Positions 27,009 through 36,289 of a stretch of 64,000 nt of DNA are shown piece after piece. Each line of letters begins with the position of its first letter. Position 1 is the stretch's first letter. The notes under the pieces are model-generated. The model ran no database searches, was not told where the DNA came from, and saw only the letters and a program-made list of their open reading frames with translations. Position numbers and translations under genes: made by a program. This DNA is from Opitutaceae bacterium (GTDB lineage: Bacteria; Verrucomicrobiota; Verrucomicrobiia; Opitutales; Opitutaceae), in contig JAQTYQ010000011.1 of assembly GCA_028688225.1 (NCBI GenBank), positions 1-64,000 of the forward strand, in the 5' to 3' direction.

Positions 27009-27073
27009 GAAGAAGGCGTCCACCCGGGGTGGACGCCTTCTTATGCGATTCGAAGCGCGGCGGTTGGCAAGGC

Positions 27074-28156
27074 TTAACTGCCTGCCGGGGGGCCGCCCTC
27101 GGGGCGTCCGCCGCCCCGATAATCTCCGCCGCCACCATGGCGGCGGCGACGGCGTCCGTGATGACGGTGCTCGCCGCCAAAACCGCGCGATTCACCGGAA
27201 GACTGGCCGCCGGGCTGGCCGTCCCGCGGACCGCGCTGGTCGCCGTGAAAACGACGGCCGCGTCCGCCACGACGACGGCGGCGCTGACCGCCATCGCGGT
27301 TGTATCCTCGTTCGCCTTGGAAGCCGGTCTCGGGTTTCGGCGCCTCGGCGGGTGAACCGCCGAAGAGCTTCTTCAACCAGCCGAAAAAGCCGCCGGATTT
27401 CTTCGGGGCCTCGATCGTGGGCGCGGGAGTGAATCCGCCCTGCTCCGGCTCGTTGCTGGGGGTCCGTCCTTGCTCGCTCCAAGCCGGGGAGGGCTCGGCG
27501 CGTGGTTCGGCGGGCCGGTCGTTGCGACGTTCGCGCTCCGGGCGGAAGTAGGACCGATCTTCACGACGATCCTCGCGGCGCGGACGGAAACCGGCCGGCT
27601 GGCTGTCGGCAGTCCGGTCCTGTTCCCGATCGGGCTGGCGGGCCACGTCACGGAAGGAGTCGCTTTCCCAGCTTTGCTCGACGCGCTTCTGCGCCTCGGG
27701 CGGGAGGATTTTCAACTCCGGCTTCGGCTCCGTTTCGGCCGGCTCGGCTTGCGCGGGCAGGCTGCTGGCCGAACGGGCTTCCACGGGGGCTGCCGCGGAT
27801 GCGGTGGGAGCCTCGATGGCTGGCGCGGCGACCGGAGCCGGAATCGGCGAGGGCGCCGGAATGCTCGCTTCGGCGGGGACGGGCTCCACGGGAGCAGGCG
27901 CCGGTGCCGGGGGAGCGAACGGGTTTTTGTACTCGGTCGGAGCGGCGACGATGGACACCGCCGTGGGTTTGTAGTCAGCCGCGGGAGCGGCGGGAGCGGC
28001 CTGGCTGGATGGACTGGCCGGACGTTTGCCGCGGGCCAGGCCGGAGCCGCGGTTGTTGCTAAACGCGCTGGGTGGGTTGGGGTTGGATGGCGTGCTTGGT
28101 GCACTCGCAGTCTCGGCGGCCGGGGTCACGGCGCCGGACGATTCTGGATCTGACAT
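27074..28156 (-). CDS. Intrinsically disordered Pro/Ala-rich protein with RGG/Arg-rich C-terminus
   Basis: Low-complexity PAP-rich N-half, KKSGGFFGWLKKLFGGS, RRRRRGGRGRRFHGDQRGPRDG tail. Confidence 0.75.
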   Translation of the reverse strand: MSDPESSGAVTPAAETASAPSTPSNPNPPSAFSNNRGSGLARGKRPASPSSQAAPAAPAADYKPTAVSIVAAPTEYKNPFAPPAPAPAPVEPVPAEASIPAPSPIPAPVAAPAIEAPTASAAAPVEARSASSLPAQAEPAETEPKPELKILPPEAQKRVEQSWESDSFRDVARQPDREQDRTADSQPAGFRPRREDRREDRSYFRPERERRNDRPAEPRAEPSPAWSEQGRTPSNEPEQGGFTPAPTIEAPKKSGGFFGWLKKLFGGSPAEAPKPETGFQGERGYNRDGGQRRRRRGGRGRRFHGDQRGPRDGQPGGQSSGESRGFGGEHRHHGRRRRRHGGGGDYRGGGRPEGGPPAGS

Positions 28157-28422
28157 GTTATGTGTATTTGTTTGGAACGGCGCTCACCGTTGCCGGGAGC
28201 AGCCTGTGGTTTGTGGAGAGGCATGCGGAACGCGCTGCGCGCGCTCAACACCTGCCATAAAGGATGGACCATCAGTCAAAAGCCCACCTCCGGCAACTCC
28301 AAAACCGAGGGACCAGTCTGGATGAGCGGCCACGAGCTTATTAACGACATAAACCATAATTACTTGCATGACTCATTCGACGGGCTTGCCAGCCGGGTCC
28401 TCCCGGCCTAGGCACACGTTGC

Positions 28423-28794
28423 ATGGACAAGCTTGAAGAGATCTTTCAACTGCAGAACGAACTCAACCGGCGCATCGGGGTGAACCTTCCGCCGCCGACC
28501 GACGAGGAGAAAACCAAGTGGGTCCTGAACTACACCCGCGCCTTGCAGCAGGAGACGGCCGAGCTGATCGATTCGGTGCCGTGGAAATGGTGGGCCAAAT
28601 ATCAGCAGTTCGACGAGCAGAACGCCAAGGTGGAGGTGGTCGACCTGTTTCATTTTCTCGTCTCCCTCGCGCAGACGCTGGGCATGAGTGCCGAGGATGT
28701 CTACCAGGCCTACATCAAGAAGAACCGGGTCAACCATCAGCGCCAGGACAGCGGCTATGCGAAGAAGGACGAGGCCGACTCGAAGCACATCTGA
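28423..28794 (+). CDS. Dimeric (all-alpha) dUTP diphosphatase-like
   Basis: YTRALQQETAELIDSVPWKWWAK...NAKVEVVDLFHFLVSLAQTLGMS (ExxE/ExxD). Confidence 0.8.
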   Translation: MDKLEEIFQLQNELNRRIGVNLPPPTDEEKTKWVLNYTRALQQETAELIDSVPWKWWAKYQQFDEQNAKVEVVDLFHFLVSLAQTLGMSAEDVYQAYIKKNRVNHQRQDSGYAKKDEADSKHI

Positions 28795-28850
28795 GGCGGT
28801 TTCCAGCTGGCGCTGGAAGCCGTAGGGCCGGCGACCGTTCGTGCACATTC

Positions 28851-29141
28851 ATGGTTCGTTTCATGGACTGCCGACCTCTATGCGGCGCGTGTTGCATCGC
28901 GCCATCCATCTCTTCGCCCATTCCCGGCATGCCGCACGGCAAGCCCGGGGGCATTCCCTGTGTGCAGTTGCGGCCCGACTATCGCTGTGCGCTGTTCGGC
29001 CGGCCGGAGCGGCCGGCGGTGTGCGTCAGCCTGCGTCCGACCGACGAGATGTGCGGAAGCAGACGTGAAGACGCGATGCATTATCTCACGACCCTCGAAA
29101 TAGTGACATTACCATCAGCCGGAGATGCCTGTCCGCCGTAG
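28851..29141 (+). CDS. YkgJ-family cysteine-cluster protein
   Basis: MDCRPLCGACCIAPSISSPIPGMPHGKPGGIPCVQLRPDYRCALFGRPERPAVC. Confidence 0.85.
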   Translation: MVRFMDCRPLCGACCIAPSISSPIPGMPHGKPGGIPCVQLRPDYRCALFGRPERPAVCVSLRPTDEMCGSRREDAMHYLTTLEIVTLPSAGDACPP

Positions 29142-29191
29142 CCTCAGCGAAGGTGGATGCGGTGCCTCGCGGGAGGAGGCGCCGGCCTGCC

Positions 29192-29635
29192 TCACGCGGT
29201 TGGAGCCGGCGCTGCGCCCGCCGTGATCGGGGTCAGACGGGAGAAGAAGTCCCGCGTGAGGTCGGGGCGGTGGCGCACCGTCAGCACGTCGTAGAGCTTG
29301 GCGAGCTGACGCTCGACCTGCTCCAGGCGCGGCTCCTTGGAGACCAGCAGCAGCATGCTGCTCGTGGAGCCGTCATCGACCGGCACGCAGACGATGGCCT
29401 CGAGATTGAAGCCCCGGCGCGCGAACAACCCCGTGATGTGGGACATCGTGCCGGGATGATTGCGCACGCGCAGTTCAAGCACGGCGGCGGCCGACCCTTC
29501 CGGTTTGTAACGTAATACGTTACCAGTTGCCGGGAGCTTGGCCGGTTCCGGTCTTGAGGGCATGTCAACTAATAGTTGACGTGCGGTCGGGGATGCATGC
29601 GCGGAAGAGGGCGGGGCGGAAGGGTGGTCAGGCAT
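29192..29635 (-). CDS. ilvN: Acetolactate synthase small subunit
   Basis: ACT-like LELRVRNHPGTMSHITGLFARRGFNLEAIVCVPVDDGSTSSMLL; overlaps ilvB. Confidence 0.88.
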   Translation of the reverse strand: MPDHPSAPPSSAHASPTARQLLVDMPSRPEPAKLPATGNVLRYKPEGSAAAVLELRVRNHPGTMSHITGLFARRGFNLEAIVCVPVDDGSTSSMLLLVSKEPRLEQVERQLAKLYDVLTVRHRPDLTRDFFSRLTPITAGAAPAPTA

Positions 29636-31328
29636 GGGAGGTGGCGAGTTCGGGTTCAGCGATCATCTGGCGGTTGGCGGCGCCGGGTGGCACCATCGGA
29701 TACACGTTGGCCTTGCCGTGGATGGGAATATCGATCACGCACGGACCAGGGGCGGCCAGCGCCCCGGCCAGATCGGCGAGCGGATCTCGTCCGGGATCCA
29801 GCCGGATGCCACGCACGCCGAACGCCTGGGCGAGGGCGGCAAAGTCGGGCACGGCGGTGAACTGCGAGGCCGCGTAGCGCCGGCCGTAGAACAGCTCCTG
29901 CTGCTGGCGCACGAGGCCGAGCTGGGCGTTGTTGAAGATCAGCACGGCCACGGGCAGGCCGAGTTCGGCCAGGGTCGCAAGTTCCTGGATGTTCATGAGG
30001 ATGGAGCCGTCGCCGCTCACGCACACCACGCGGCGACCGGACGCGGCCAGCGCGGCCCCGATCGCGGCGGGCAGGCCGAAGCCCATGGTTCCGAGCCCAC
30101 CCGAGGTGAGCAGCGTGCGCGGCCGGCGGACCGGATAGGCCTGCGCCACCCACATCTGATGCTGGCCCACGTCGGTGGTGATGATGGTGTCCGGCGGCAG
30201 GATTTCGCCGAGGAAACGGCAGAGGTTGACCGGATGCAGCGGGTCTTCGGCCCGCGGCGGATGCCGCAGTGGATGCGCCCGCCGGAATTCGACGGCGCGC
30301 GTCCGCCAGGCGGGGCGGTTTTGCGCCGGCAGACGGTCGAGCAGGCGGCGCAGGATGTCAGCCGCGTCGCCCACGAGGCCAAGAAAGGTGGATTTGATTT
30401 TCCCGATTTCGGCGGCGTCGACGTCGATATGCACGATCGCCGCGTGTGGACAGAATTCCGCCACTTTGCCGGTGGCGCGGTCGTCGAAGCGCGCGCCGAT
30501 GGCAACCAGCAGGTCGGCCTCCTCAAGCAGAAGGTTGGTGCCCCGGGTGGCATGCATGCCGAGCATGCCCATGAACAAGGGATCGCCGGGTGGCATAGCG
30601 CCGAGGGCCATGAGCGTGCAGACGACCGGCGCCGAGATCCGGCGGGCGAGCCCCTGGGCGAGATCCGTCGCGCCGGAAGTGATCACGCCGCCGCCTAGAT
30701 AGAGGATGGGCCGGCGGGCCTCGACCAACAGGCGCGCCAGCGCGTCAATGCGCTCCTCCGGACAAGCGGGAATGGGGATCGGGCCGCCGGGGGCCGGCCA
30801 CGCGTGCACCTCGGTGGCGGCGACCTGCACATCCTTGGGCACGTCGATGGCCACGGGGCCGGGCCGGCCGGACTCGGCGAGCTGGAAGGCGAGCGGCACG
30901 ATGTCGAGCAGCTCGGCCGGATGGCGCACGAGGAAATTGTGCTTCGTGACCGGCAGCGTCAGTCCGTAGGTGTCGACCTCCTGAAAGGCGTCGGTGCCGA
31001 TGAGCGCCTGCGGCACCTGGCCGGTGATGGCCACGAGCGGCACGGAGTCGAGCCGGGCGTCGGCGATCGCCGTGAGGAGATTGGTTGCACCCGGTCCGGA
31101 AGTCGCGAGGCAGACGCCAGCCCGGCCGGTGACGCGGGCCATACCCTGGGCGATGAAACCCGCGCCCTGTTCATGGCGCGTCAGGATGTGGCGGATGGCG
31201 CTCTGCTTTCCCGCAGAGTGCAGCGCGTCGTAAAACGGCAGGTTGGCCCCGCCGGGAATCCCCGCAAGGGTGCGGACACCCTGCCGTTCGAGCAGGGTGC
31301 GCAAGAGGTTGGCTCCGGTGATTTTCAT
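29628..31328 (-). CDS. ilvB: Acetolactate synthase large subunit
   Basis: GIPGGANLPFYDAL, RHEQGAGFIAQGMARVTGRAGVCLATSGPGATNLLTAIADA, TPP motif GDGSILMNIQELATLAELGLPVAVLIFNN. Confidence 0.95.
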   Translation of the reverse strand: MKITGANLLRTLLERQGVRTLAGIPGGANLPFYDALHSAGKQSAIRHILTRHEQGAGFIAQGMARVTGRAGVCLATSGPGATNLLTAIADARLDSVPLVAITGQVPQALIGTDAFQEVDTYGLTLPVTKHNFLVRHPAELLDIVPLAFQLAESGRPGPVAIDVPKDVQVAATEVHAWPAPGGPIPIPACPEERIDALARLLVEARRPILYLGGGVITSGATDLAQGLARRISAPVVCTLMALGAMPPGDPLFMGMLGMHATRGTNLLLEEADLLVAIGARFDDRATGKVAEFCPHAAIVHIDVDAAEIGKIKSTFLGLVGDAADILRRLLDRLPAQNRPAWRTRAVEFRRAHPLRHPPRAEDPLHPVNLCRFLGEILPPDTIITTDVGQHQMWVAQAYPVRRPRTLLTSGGLGTMGFGLPAAIGAALAASGRRVVCVSGDGSILMNIQELATLAELGLPVAVLIFNNAQLGLVRQQQELFYGRRYAASQFTAVPDFAALAQAFGVRGIRLDPGRDPLADLAGALAAPGPCVIDIPIHGKANVYPMVPPGAANRQMIAEPELATSHA

Positions 31329-31379
31329 AGTGGTGGGCGGTTTGAGAGCCCGCTCCTGCGCCGGGAACCGGTCGGGGCC

Positions 31380-31415
31380 AAAAAAAGCCCCCCCCGGTGC
31401 GGCACCGGAGGGGGC
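31380..31415 (-). terminator. ilvBN attenuator terminator
   Basis: Minus strand GCCCCCTCCGGTG-CCG-CACCGGGGGGGGC-TTTTTTT, 13-bp stem, 51 nt before the ilvB start. Confidence 0.85.
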
Positions 31416-31431
31416 AAAGTCAGATCAACAA

Positions 31432-31524
31432 TCAGGACCCTCGCGGCGCGCGGCAGAGCGCAACGACGACGACCACGAGGGCGAGGCCGAGGGATGGGAG
31501 AATCGTCGTGCCGGAGGGTTTCAT
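31432..31524 (-). CDS. ivbL-like leader peptide MKPSGTTILPSLGLALVVVVVALCRAPRGS
   Basis: Five consecutive Val codons plus Leu codons; followed by terminator then ilvB; TTGACA at 31560-31565. Confidence 0.75.
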   Translation of the reverse strand: MKPSGTTILPSLGLALVVVVVALCRAPRGS

Positions 31525-31760
31525 GGGTGGGGGGACAAGAGGGGCGAAGAACGCGGTTGTGTCAAGACCGCAGCTGGCCACGGCGCCGACCCTCCGGATG
31601 GCGCCAGGATCGTCCGCGGCAGAGAAAAGACTGGACCGCATCGGTGTAACGATCGTTACACCAAAGCGGTCGTGGAGAACGCACCCCCGCGTTCCTGCGC
31701 GCACTGCGTCCTGCCGGGTGACTCTGACGCCAGATTGCCGGCTGGATCTCCAGAGGAGCG

Positions 31761-32372
31761 CTATTCGTCTGCTTCGTGCGTCACCTTGAAGGCCAGCGCC
31801 GCGGCGGCACCGCCGACCAGCTCGGCCGCGAGATAAACGCCGAGCTGGCTGAGTTTTTCGACGCCCATGAGCACGACACCCAGGCCCACGGCTGGATTAA
31901 AGGCGCCGCCCGAGATGCCGCCCACCGCGACTGCGCCGACGAACACGGTGAAGCCGATGGCGAGTCCGTAGAACGAGTTGCCGGCGGTGCCCCTGGCCGT
32001 GGCGGTGTTCAACACCGTCCAGGCAAGGGCGAAGGTGAAGAGGAACTCGGCCACCAGCGAGGGACCAACCGCGTGCGAGGCCGATCCCAGCATGGGCTTG
32101 CCCTTGAGCGCGACCACGATGAGCGCCGCGAGCAGTCCGGCGGCAAGCTGCGCCACCCAATAGGACAAGGCGTCCTTCCGGTCGCATTTGCCCCGCAGCC
32201 AGACGGCCAGGGTGACGGCGGGATTGAAATGGCCGCCGGAGACATGGCCGCCGGCGAAGATCATGACCATGAGCACGGAACCGATGGCCAGCGGAGCGAG
32301 CGGCCCGGACGCCATGCCAACGGTGAACACGAGAAAAAAGGTTCCGATGAATTCGACGAAGTATTTCTTCAT
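31761..32372 (-). CDS. MIP/aquaporin family channel
   Basis: Two NPA motifs (GGHFNPAVTLA, GGAFNPAVGLG), six hydrophobic segments. Confidence 0.93.
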   Translation of the reverse strand: MKKYFVEFIGTFFLVFTVGMASGPLAPLAIGSVLMVMIFAGGHVSGGHFNPAVTLAVWLRGKCDRKDALSYWVAQLAAGLLAALIVVALKGKPMLGSASHAVGPSLVAEFLFTFALAWTVLNTATARGTAGNSFYGLAIGFTVFVGAVAVGGISGGAFNPAVGLGVVLMGVEKLSQLGVYLAAELVGGAAAALAFKVTHEADE

Positions 32373-32628
32373 GAGATTGAGGGGCTGGTTGACCTTGTGT
32401 CCGGCTCGATCATCGAGTCGAGCGCGAATCGTGCCGACCGGCGGTTAGCCGGTCGGCTACCGGTGTCGCGGAAGCAGTCGGACCGCTGTCGTTGTCGGCC
32501 ATGCCCGGCCGGTTCGGCACGACCGAGCTAAACTCGATACCGTGGGGCAAAGCTGGTTTTCATAAACTTTTGTAAGAATCGTACTGCCGCGTTGCCTCAT
32601 GGCCCGGGTTCTCCTAGGTAACTCCGCC

Positions 32629-33174
32629 ATGCACGATCAGATTGCCGTGATCCAGGGCGACATCACCACGCTGGCCGTCGATGCCATCGTCAACGCTGCC
32701 AACGAATCGCTCCGCGGTGGCGGCGGTGTGGACGGCGCCATCCATCGCGTGGCGGGACCCGCACTGCTGGCCGAATGCCGCAAGCTGGGCGGCTGTCCGA
32801 CCGGGCAGGCGAAGCTGACCCGCGGTCATGATCTGCCCGCGAGATATATCATCCACACGGTTGGACCGGTCTGGCACGGCGGCGCGGCGGGCGAACCCGA
32901 TCTGCTGGCCGCGTGTTATCGCAACTCCCTGCAGCTGGCGGGGAAAAAGGGTCTCGCCAGCATTGTCTTTCCGTCGATCAGCACCGGCATTTACGGCTAT
33001 CCCATCGCCCTGGCCTGCCGCATCGCGCTGCGTACCACCAAGGCCTTCCTGGAGCGCCATACGCGGCCGCGCGTCGTGACGTTTGTCTGCTTTTCGGCCC
33101 ACGATCTCGACGAATACAAGCTAGCCTTGGACGAGATCGTGAACGGAGGCGCGCACCTGCATCCGGTGGTGTAA
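32629..33174 (+). CDS. Macro-domain O-acetyl-ADP-ribose deacetylase-like
   Basis: IQGDITTLAVDAIVNAANESLRGGGGVDGAIHRVAG; FPSISTGIYGYPIALA. Confidence 0.93.
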   Translation: MHDQIAVIQGDITTLAVDAIVNAANESLRGGGGVDGAIHRVAGPALLAECRKLGGCPTGQAKLTRGHDLPARYIIHTVGPVWHGGAAGEPDLLAACYRNSLQLAGKKGLASIVFPSISTGIYGYPIALACRIALRTTKAFLERHTRPRVVTFVCFSAHDLDEYKLALDEIVNGGAHLHPVV

Positions 33175-33434
33175 AACTTGGCGCCTTGGCCTCGGGCGAA
33201 AAAAGATCGAGCTCCAGTCTGTCGCGGTTAACCTGAATTCTCACAGCCACGCTGGCCCCATAGAGCAGGCCGTGAGCTGGAGCCGCGGCGCCCTCGCCGC
33301 GTGCAGCTGTGGCGCAGATGAGGACAACGCGGCGAGGGCGTCGCGTCCCCATGCATCCCGGTCAATGACTGGTGCCGCAATCACCCGGTCGCCCTTGCGG
33401 GAATACCGGACATGGCTTCAGTCTCCCATGAGCC

Positions 33435-34043
33435 ATGAGATCGATCGTTCTGTTGCTGGCCGTGCTGGGGTTTGCCACTGTCACCATGGCCACGACCGGG
33501 GAGAAGAGCTCCATGGGAAACAAAACTGAATTCGCCGTGCTGGGGGGAGGATGCTTCTGGTGCATGGAAGCCGTGTTCGAACACGTGCCCGGGGTAAAGG
33601 CGGTGCTCAGCGGCTACGCCGGCGGCCGCACGTCGCATCCGACCTACCAGGAGGTCTGCACCGGCACGACCGGCCACGCGGAAGTGGTGCGCATCGAGTT
33701 CGATCCGACGGTGCTCAGCTATGAGCATCTGCTCGACGTGTTCTGGGATGCGCACGACCCCACGACGCCCGACCGCCAGGGAGCCGACGAAGGCACGCAA
33801 TACCGCTCAATCATCCTTTATGCCACCGAGGCCCAGAAAGCCGCCGCGGAAAAATCCAAGACGGCCGCCCAAGCCCGGCGTTCCGATCCCATTGTCACCC
33901 AGATCGTACCCTTGCCGGAGTTCTTTCCCGCCGAGGAATATCACCAGCACTATTTCGCGAAGAATCCCACCGCGGGTTATTGCCGGGTCGTCATCCGGCC
34001 CAAGGTGGCCAAGCTCCAGAAGGAAGGCGTGATTTCGGAGTAG
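33435..34043 (+). CDS. msrA: Peptide-methionine (S)-S-oxide reductase
   Basis: GGGCFWCMEAVFEHVPGVKAVLSGYAGG; TPDRQGADEGTQYRSIILY. Confidence 0.96.
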   Translation: MRSIVLLLAVLGFATVTMATTGEKSSMGNKTEFAVLGGGCFWCMEAVFEHVPGVKAVLSGYAGGRTSHPTYQEVCTGTTGHAEVVRIEFDPTVLSYEHLLDVFWDAHDPTTPDRQGADEGTQYRSIILYATEAQKAAAEKSKTAAQARRSDPIVTQIVPLPEFFPAEEYHQHYFAKNPTAGYCRVVIRPKVAKLQKEGVISE

Positions 34044-34128
34044 GCCGCGCGGGGACATCGTGGCGGCGCCCAATGCCGGATTGGCCGCCGCTTGAAAATG
34101 CCGGAATCCTGACTAACCGGTAAGTACC

Positions 34129-34521
34129 ATGAAGAAACTATGCGGAGTCCTGACCCTGTTTTTGTGCGCCACAGTGGCGGCGTGGGCGGCCGGAAAATAC
34201 CCGGGCATCTCCCAGGAGGCACTCAAGCAGGCAATTGCAGACAAGTCGGTCGTGCTGCTGGATGTGAACGGCAGCGACAGCTTCAAGGCTGGCCACATCC
34301 CCGGCGCGATCGACTATGCGGTCTGCAAGGACCAGCTGGCCGATCTGCTCCCGGCCGACAAGCATGCGCTGATTGTCGCGTATTGCGGCGGGGAAATGTG
34401 CACGGCCTACCAGGCGGCGGCCGAGGCCGCGGAAAAGCTTGGCTACACCAACGTGAAGCACTTCTCGCCCGGCATCAGCGGCTGGCGGAGTTCCGGCGAG
34501 AAGGTCGAGCCGGGCTCGTGA
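34129..34521 (+). CDS. Secreted rhodanese-like protein
   Basis: Signal peptide; VLLDVNGSDSFKAGHIPGAIDY; YCGGEMCTAYQAAAEAAEKLGYTNVKHFSPGISGW. Confidence 0.85.
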   Translation: MKKLCGVLTLFLCATVAAWAAGKYPGISQEALKQAIADKSVVLLDVNGSDSFKAGHIPGAIDYAVCKDQLADLLPADKHALIVAYCGGEMCTAYQAAAEAAEKLGYTNVKHFSPGISGWRSSGEKVEPGS

Positions 34522-34574
34522 CCCGCTTTGGGACGATCCGGACCGGATGCGATGACCGCCGGCAGCGTTGGGTC

Positions 34575-35729
34575 CTATAACGACCGCAGGAGAATGCCGG
34601 CGAGTTCGTCATGGGCGAGCGGCAGTGGGTTGGCCTTCATGCTGCTGGCCTGAGCGGCTTTTTCGACCAGGGTGGCGACATGCTCGGAGCCGACGCCGTA
34701 GGCGCTCAGCCCGGGGATCTGCAATTCGTCGACCAGGGCCCGCACCCAACGGACGCCGTCCTCGGCGGTGGCGGTGGCATCGCCGGTGAGGAAACCGGCC
34801 ACGGCGGCATAACGCCGCCGGATGCCATCGCCGGAGGGCCGCGCCTGCGCGGCCCGCAGATTGGCTTCCATGACCTGGGGCAGCAACGCGGCGCACACCG
34901 CTCCGTGCGGCGCGGGGAACATGCCGCCAATGGGCGCGGCGAAACCATGCACCGCACCCAGACCGGCGTTGGCCAGCGCCAGGCCGCCGCAGAGACTGGC
35001 GAACGCCATGTCCTCGCGGGCGGCGGCATTGTGGCCATCATGACAGGCCGGGCGCAGTGCGCGCGCCGCCCGCCGGATGCCTTCGGCGCAGAGCCCGTCG
35101 GTGAGCGGATTCGCCCGGCACGAGACCAAGGGCTCGATCAGCTGCGTGAGCGCGTCGAGACCGGTGCTGGCGGTCAGCGCGGAGGGCAGGTCGGAGGTCA
35201 GCTCGGGATCGACCAGCGCCAGCCGGGGCAACATCAGCGGGCTGCGCAGGCTGACCTTGATTTGCTGCGCCGGCACGCCGAGAACGGCATTGCGGGTAAC
35301 CTCGGCGCCGGTGCCGGCGGTCGTGGGAATCGCGATGCAAGGCGCGGCGGGTTGCGTGAGCGGCTGTGCGCGACCGACAACCTCGAGATAGTCAAGAAGG
35401 TCGCCCGGGTTGGTGAGAAGCGCCGAGACGGCCTTGGCCGTATCCAGCGGACTGCCGCCGCCGAAACCGATGACAAGGTCGCAGCCGGCGGTCCGGGCCT
35501 GTGCCGTTGCGGTGATGACGGCGCCGGTCGTCGGCTCGCCAGTCAGGGAGAAGGGGGTGGCGGCGACGCCCTCGGCCGCCAGCAGGCCGAGCAGTTTTTC
35601 CGCGCGGCGCGGATCGCGTCCGGTCACCACGAAGGCGTGGCGGCCAAACGCCCGGGCGGCGGTGCCGGCTTCGCGCAGCGCGCCGGGGCCGAAGACGATG
35701 CGGGCGGTGGTGGCGAATTCAAAGCGCAT
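34575..35729 (-). CDS. Iron-containing alcohol dehydrogenase
   Basis: VIGFGGGSPLDTAKAVSALLTNPG; IPTTAGTGAEVTRNAVL; HGFAAPIGGMFPAPHGAVCAALLP. Confidence 0.92.
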   Translation of the reverse strand: MRFEFATTARIVFGPGALREAGTAARAFGRHAFVVTGRDPRRAEKLLGLLAAEGVAATPFSLTGEPTTGAVITATAQARTAGCDLVIGFGGGSPLDTAKAVSALLTNPGDLLDYLEVVGRAQPLTQPAAPCIAIPTTAGTGAEVTRNAVLGVPAQQIKVSLRSPLMLPRLALVDPELTSDLPSALTASTGLDALTQLIEPLVSCRANPLTDGLCAEGIRRAARALRPACHDGHNAAAREDMAFASLCGGLALANAGLGAVHGFAAPIGGMFPAPHGAVCAALLPQVMEANLRAAQARPSGDGIRRRYAAVAGFLTGDATATAEDGVRWVRALVDELQIPGLSAYGVGSEHVATLVEKAAQASSMKANPLPLAHDELAGILLRSL

Positions 35730-35810
35730 GAGATTTTGGCTGCGCCAAAATCCCTATTGGAAGGGCGCTTTCCAAGGAAGGCAAATTGCCCGGCGTGCTG
35801 TCTGGCGGCC

Positions 35811-36116
35811 TTACCAGTCTGAGTCCGGCGGGAAGAGACTGGCAAATTTCACGCTCGTGCGGGTCCCGGCCATCAGCGGGGCCACGGTGTCGCGCCACGC
35901 CTGGTAGTGCGCGGTCTCCTTGTGCGCGGCCGGCGCGGCGGGGGTGCGGTAGGCCTCGACGAGAACAAAGCGCGCGGGATCGTCGGCCTGCTGGGCGACG
36001 TCGAAGCGGGCGATGCCCGGCTCGCGCAGGCTGGCGCGGGCATTGGCGAGCGTCGCGGCCTTGAAAGCTTCGACGCATTCGGGTCTTACATGAACGTGGA
36101 CGTGGACTACGAGCAT
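35811..36116 (-). CDS. Antibiotic biosynthesis monooxygenase-domain protein
   Basis: [68 protein letters not shown]. Confidence 0.87.
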   Translation of the reverse strand: MLVVHVHVHVRPECVEAFKAATLANARASLREPGIARFDVAQQADDPARFVLVEAYRTPAAPAAHKETAHYQAWRDTVAPLMAGTRTSVKFASLFPPDSDW

Positions 36117-36289
36117 AAGCAGATGGATTCTGGACGGATCGATAGCTCTGCTCCCACCTCCTGTCGAAACTGATATTCAAAAAAAATGGCCCCGTGACCG
36201 CAGGCAGACTTGACCTGCGAGGGGCTGCTCGCAGCATGGACCGTGCGCTTGCGGCAAGGGTCGCAGCGTTGCTTGAACCCCTTACTCCC

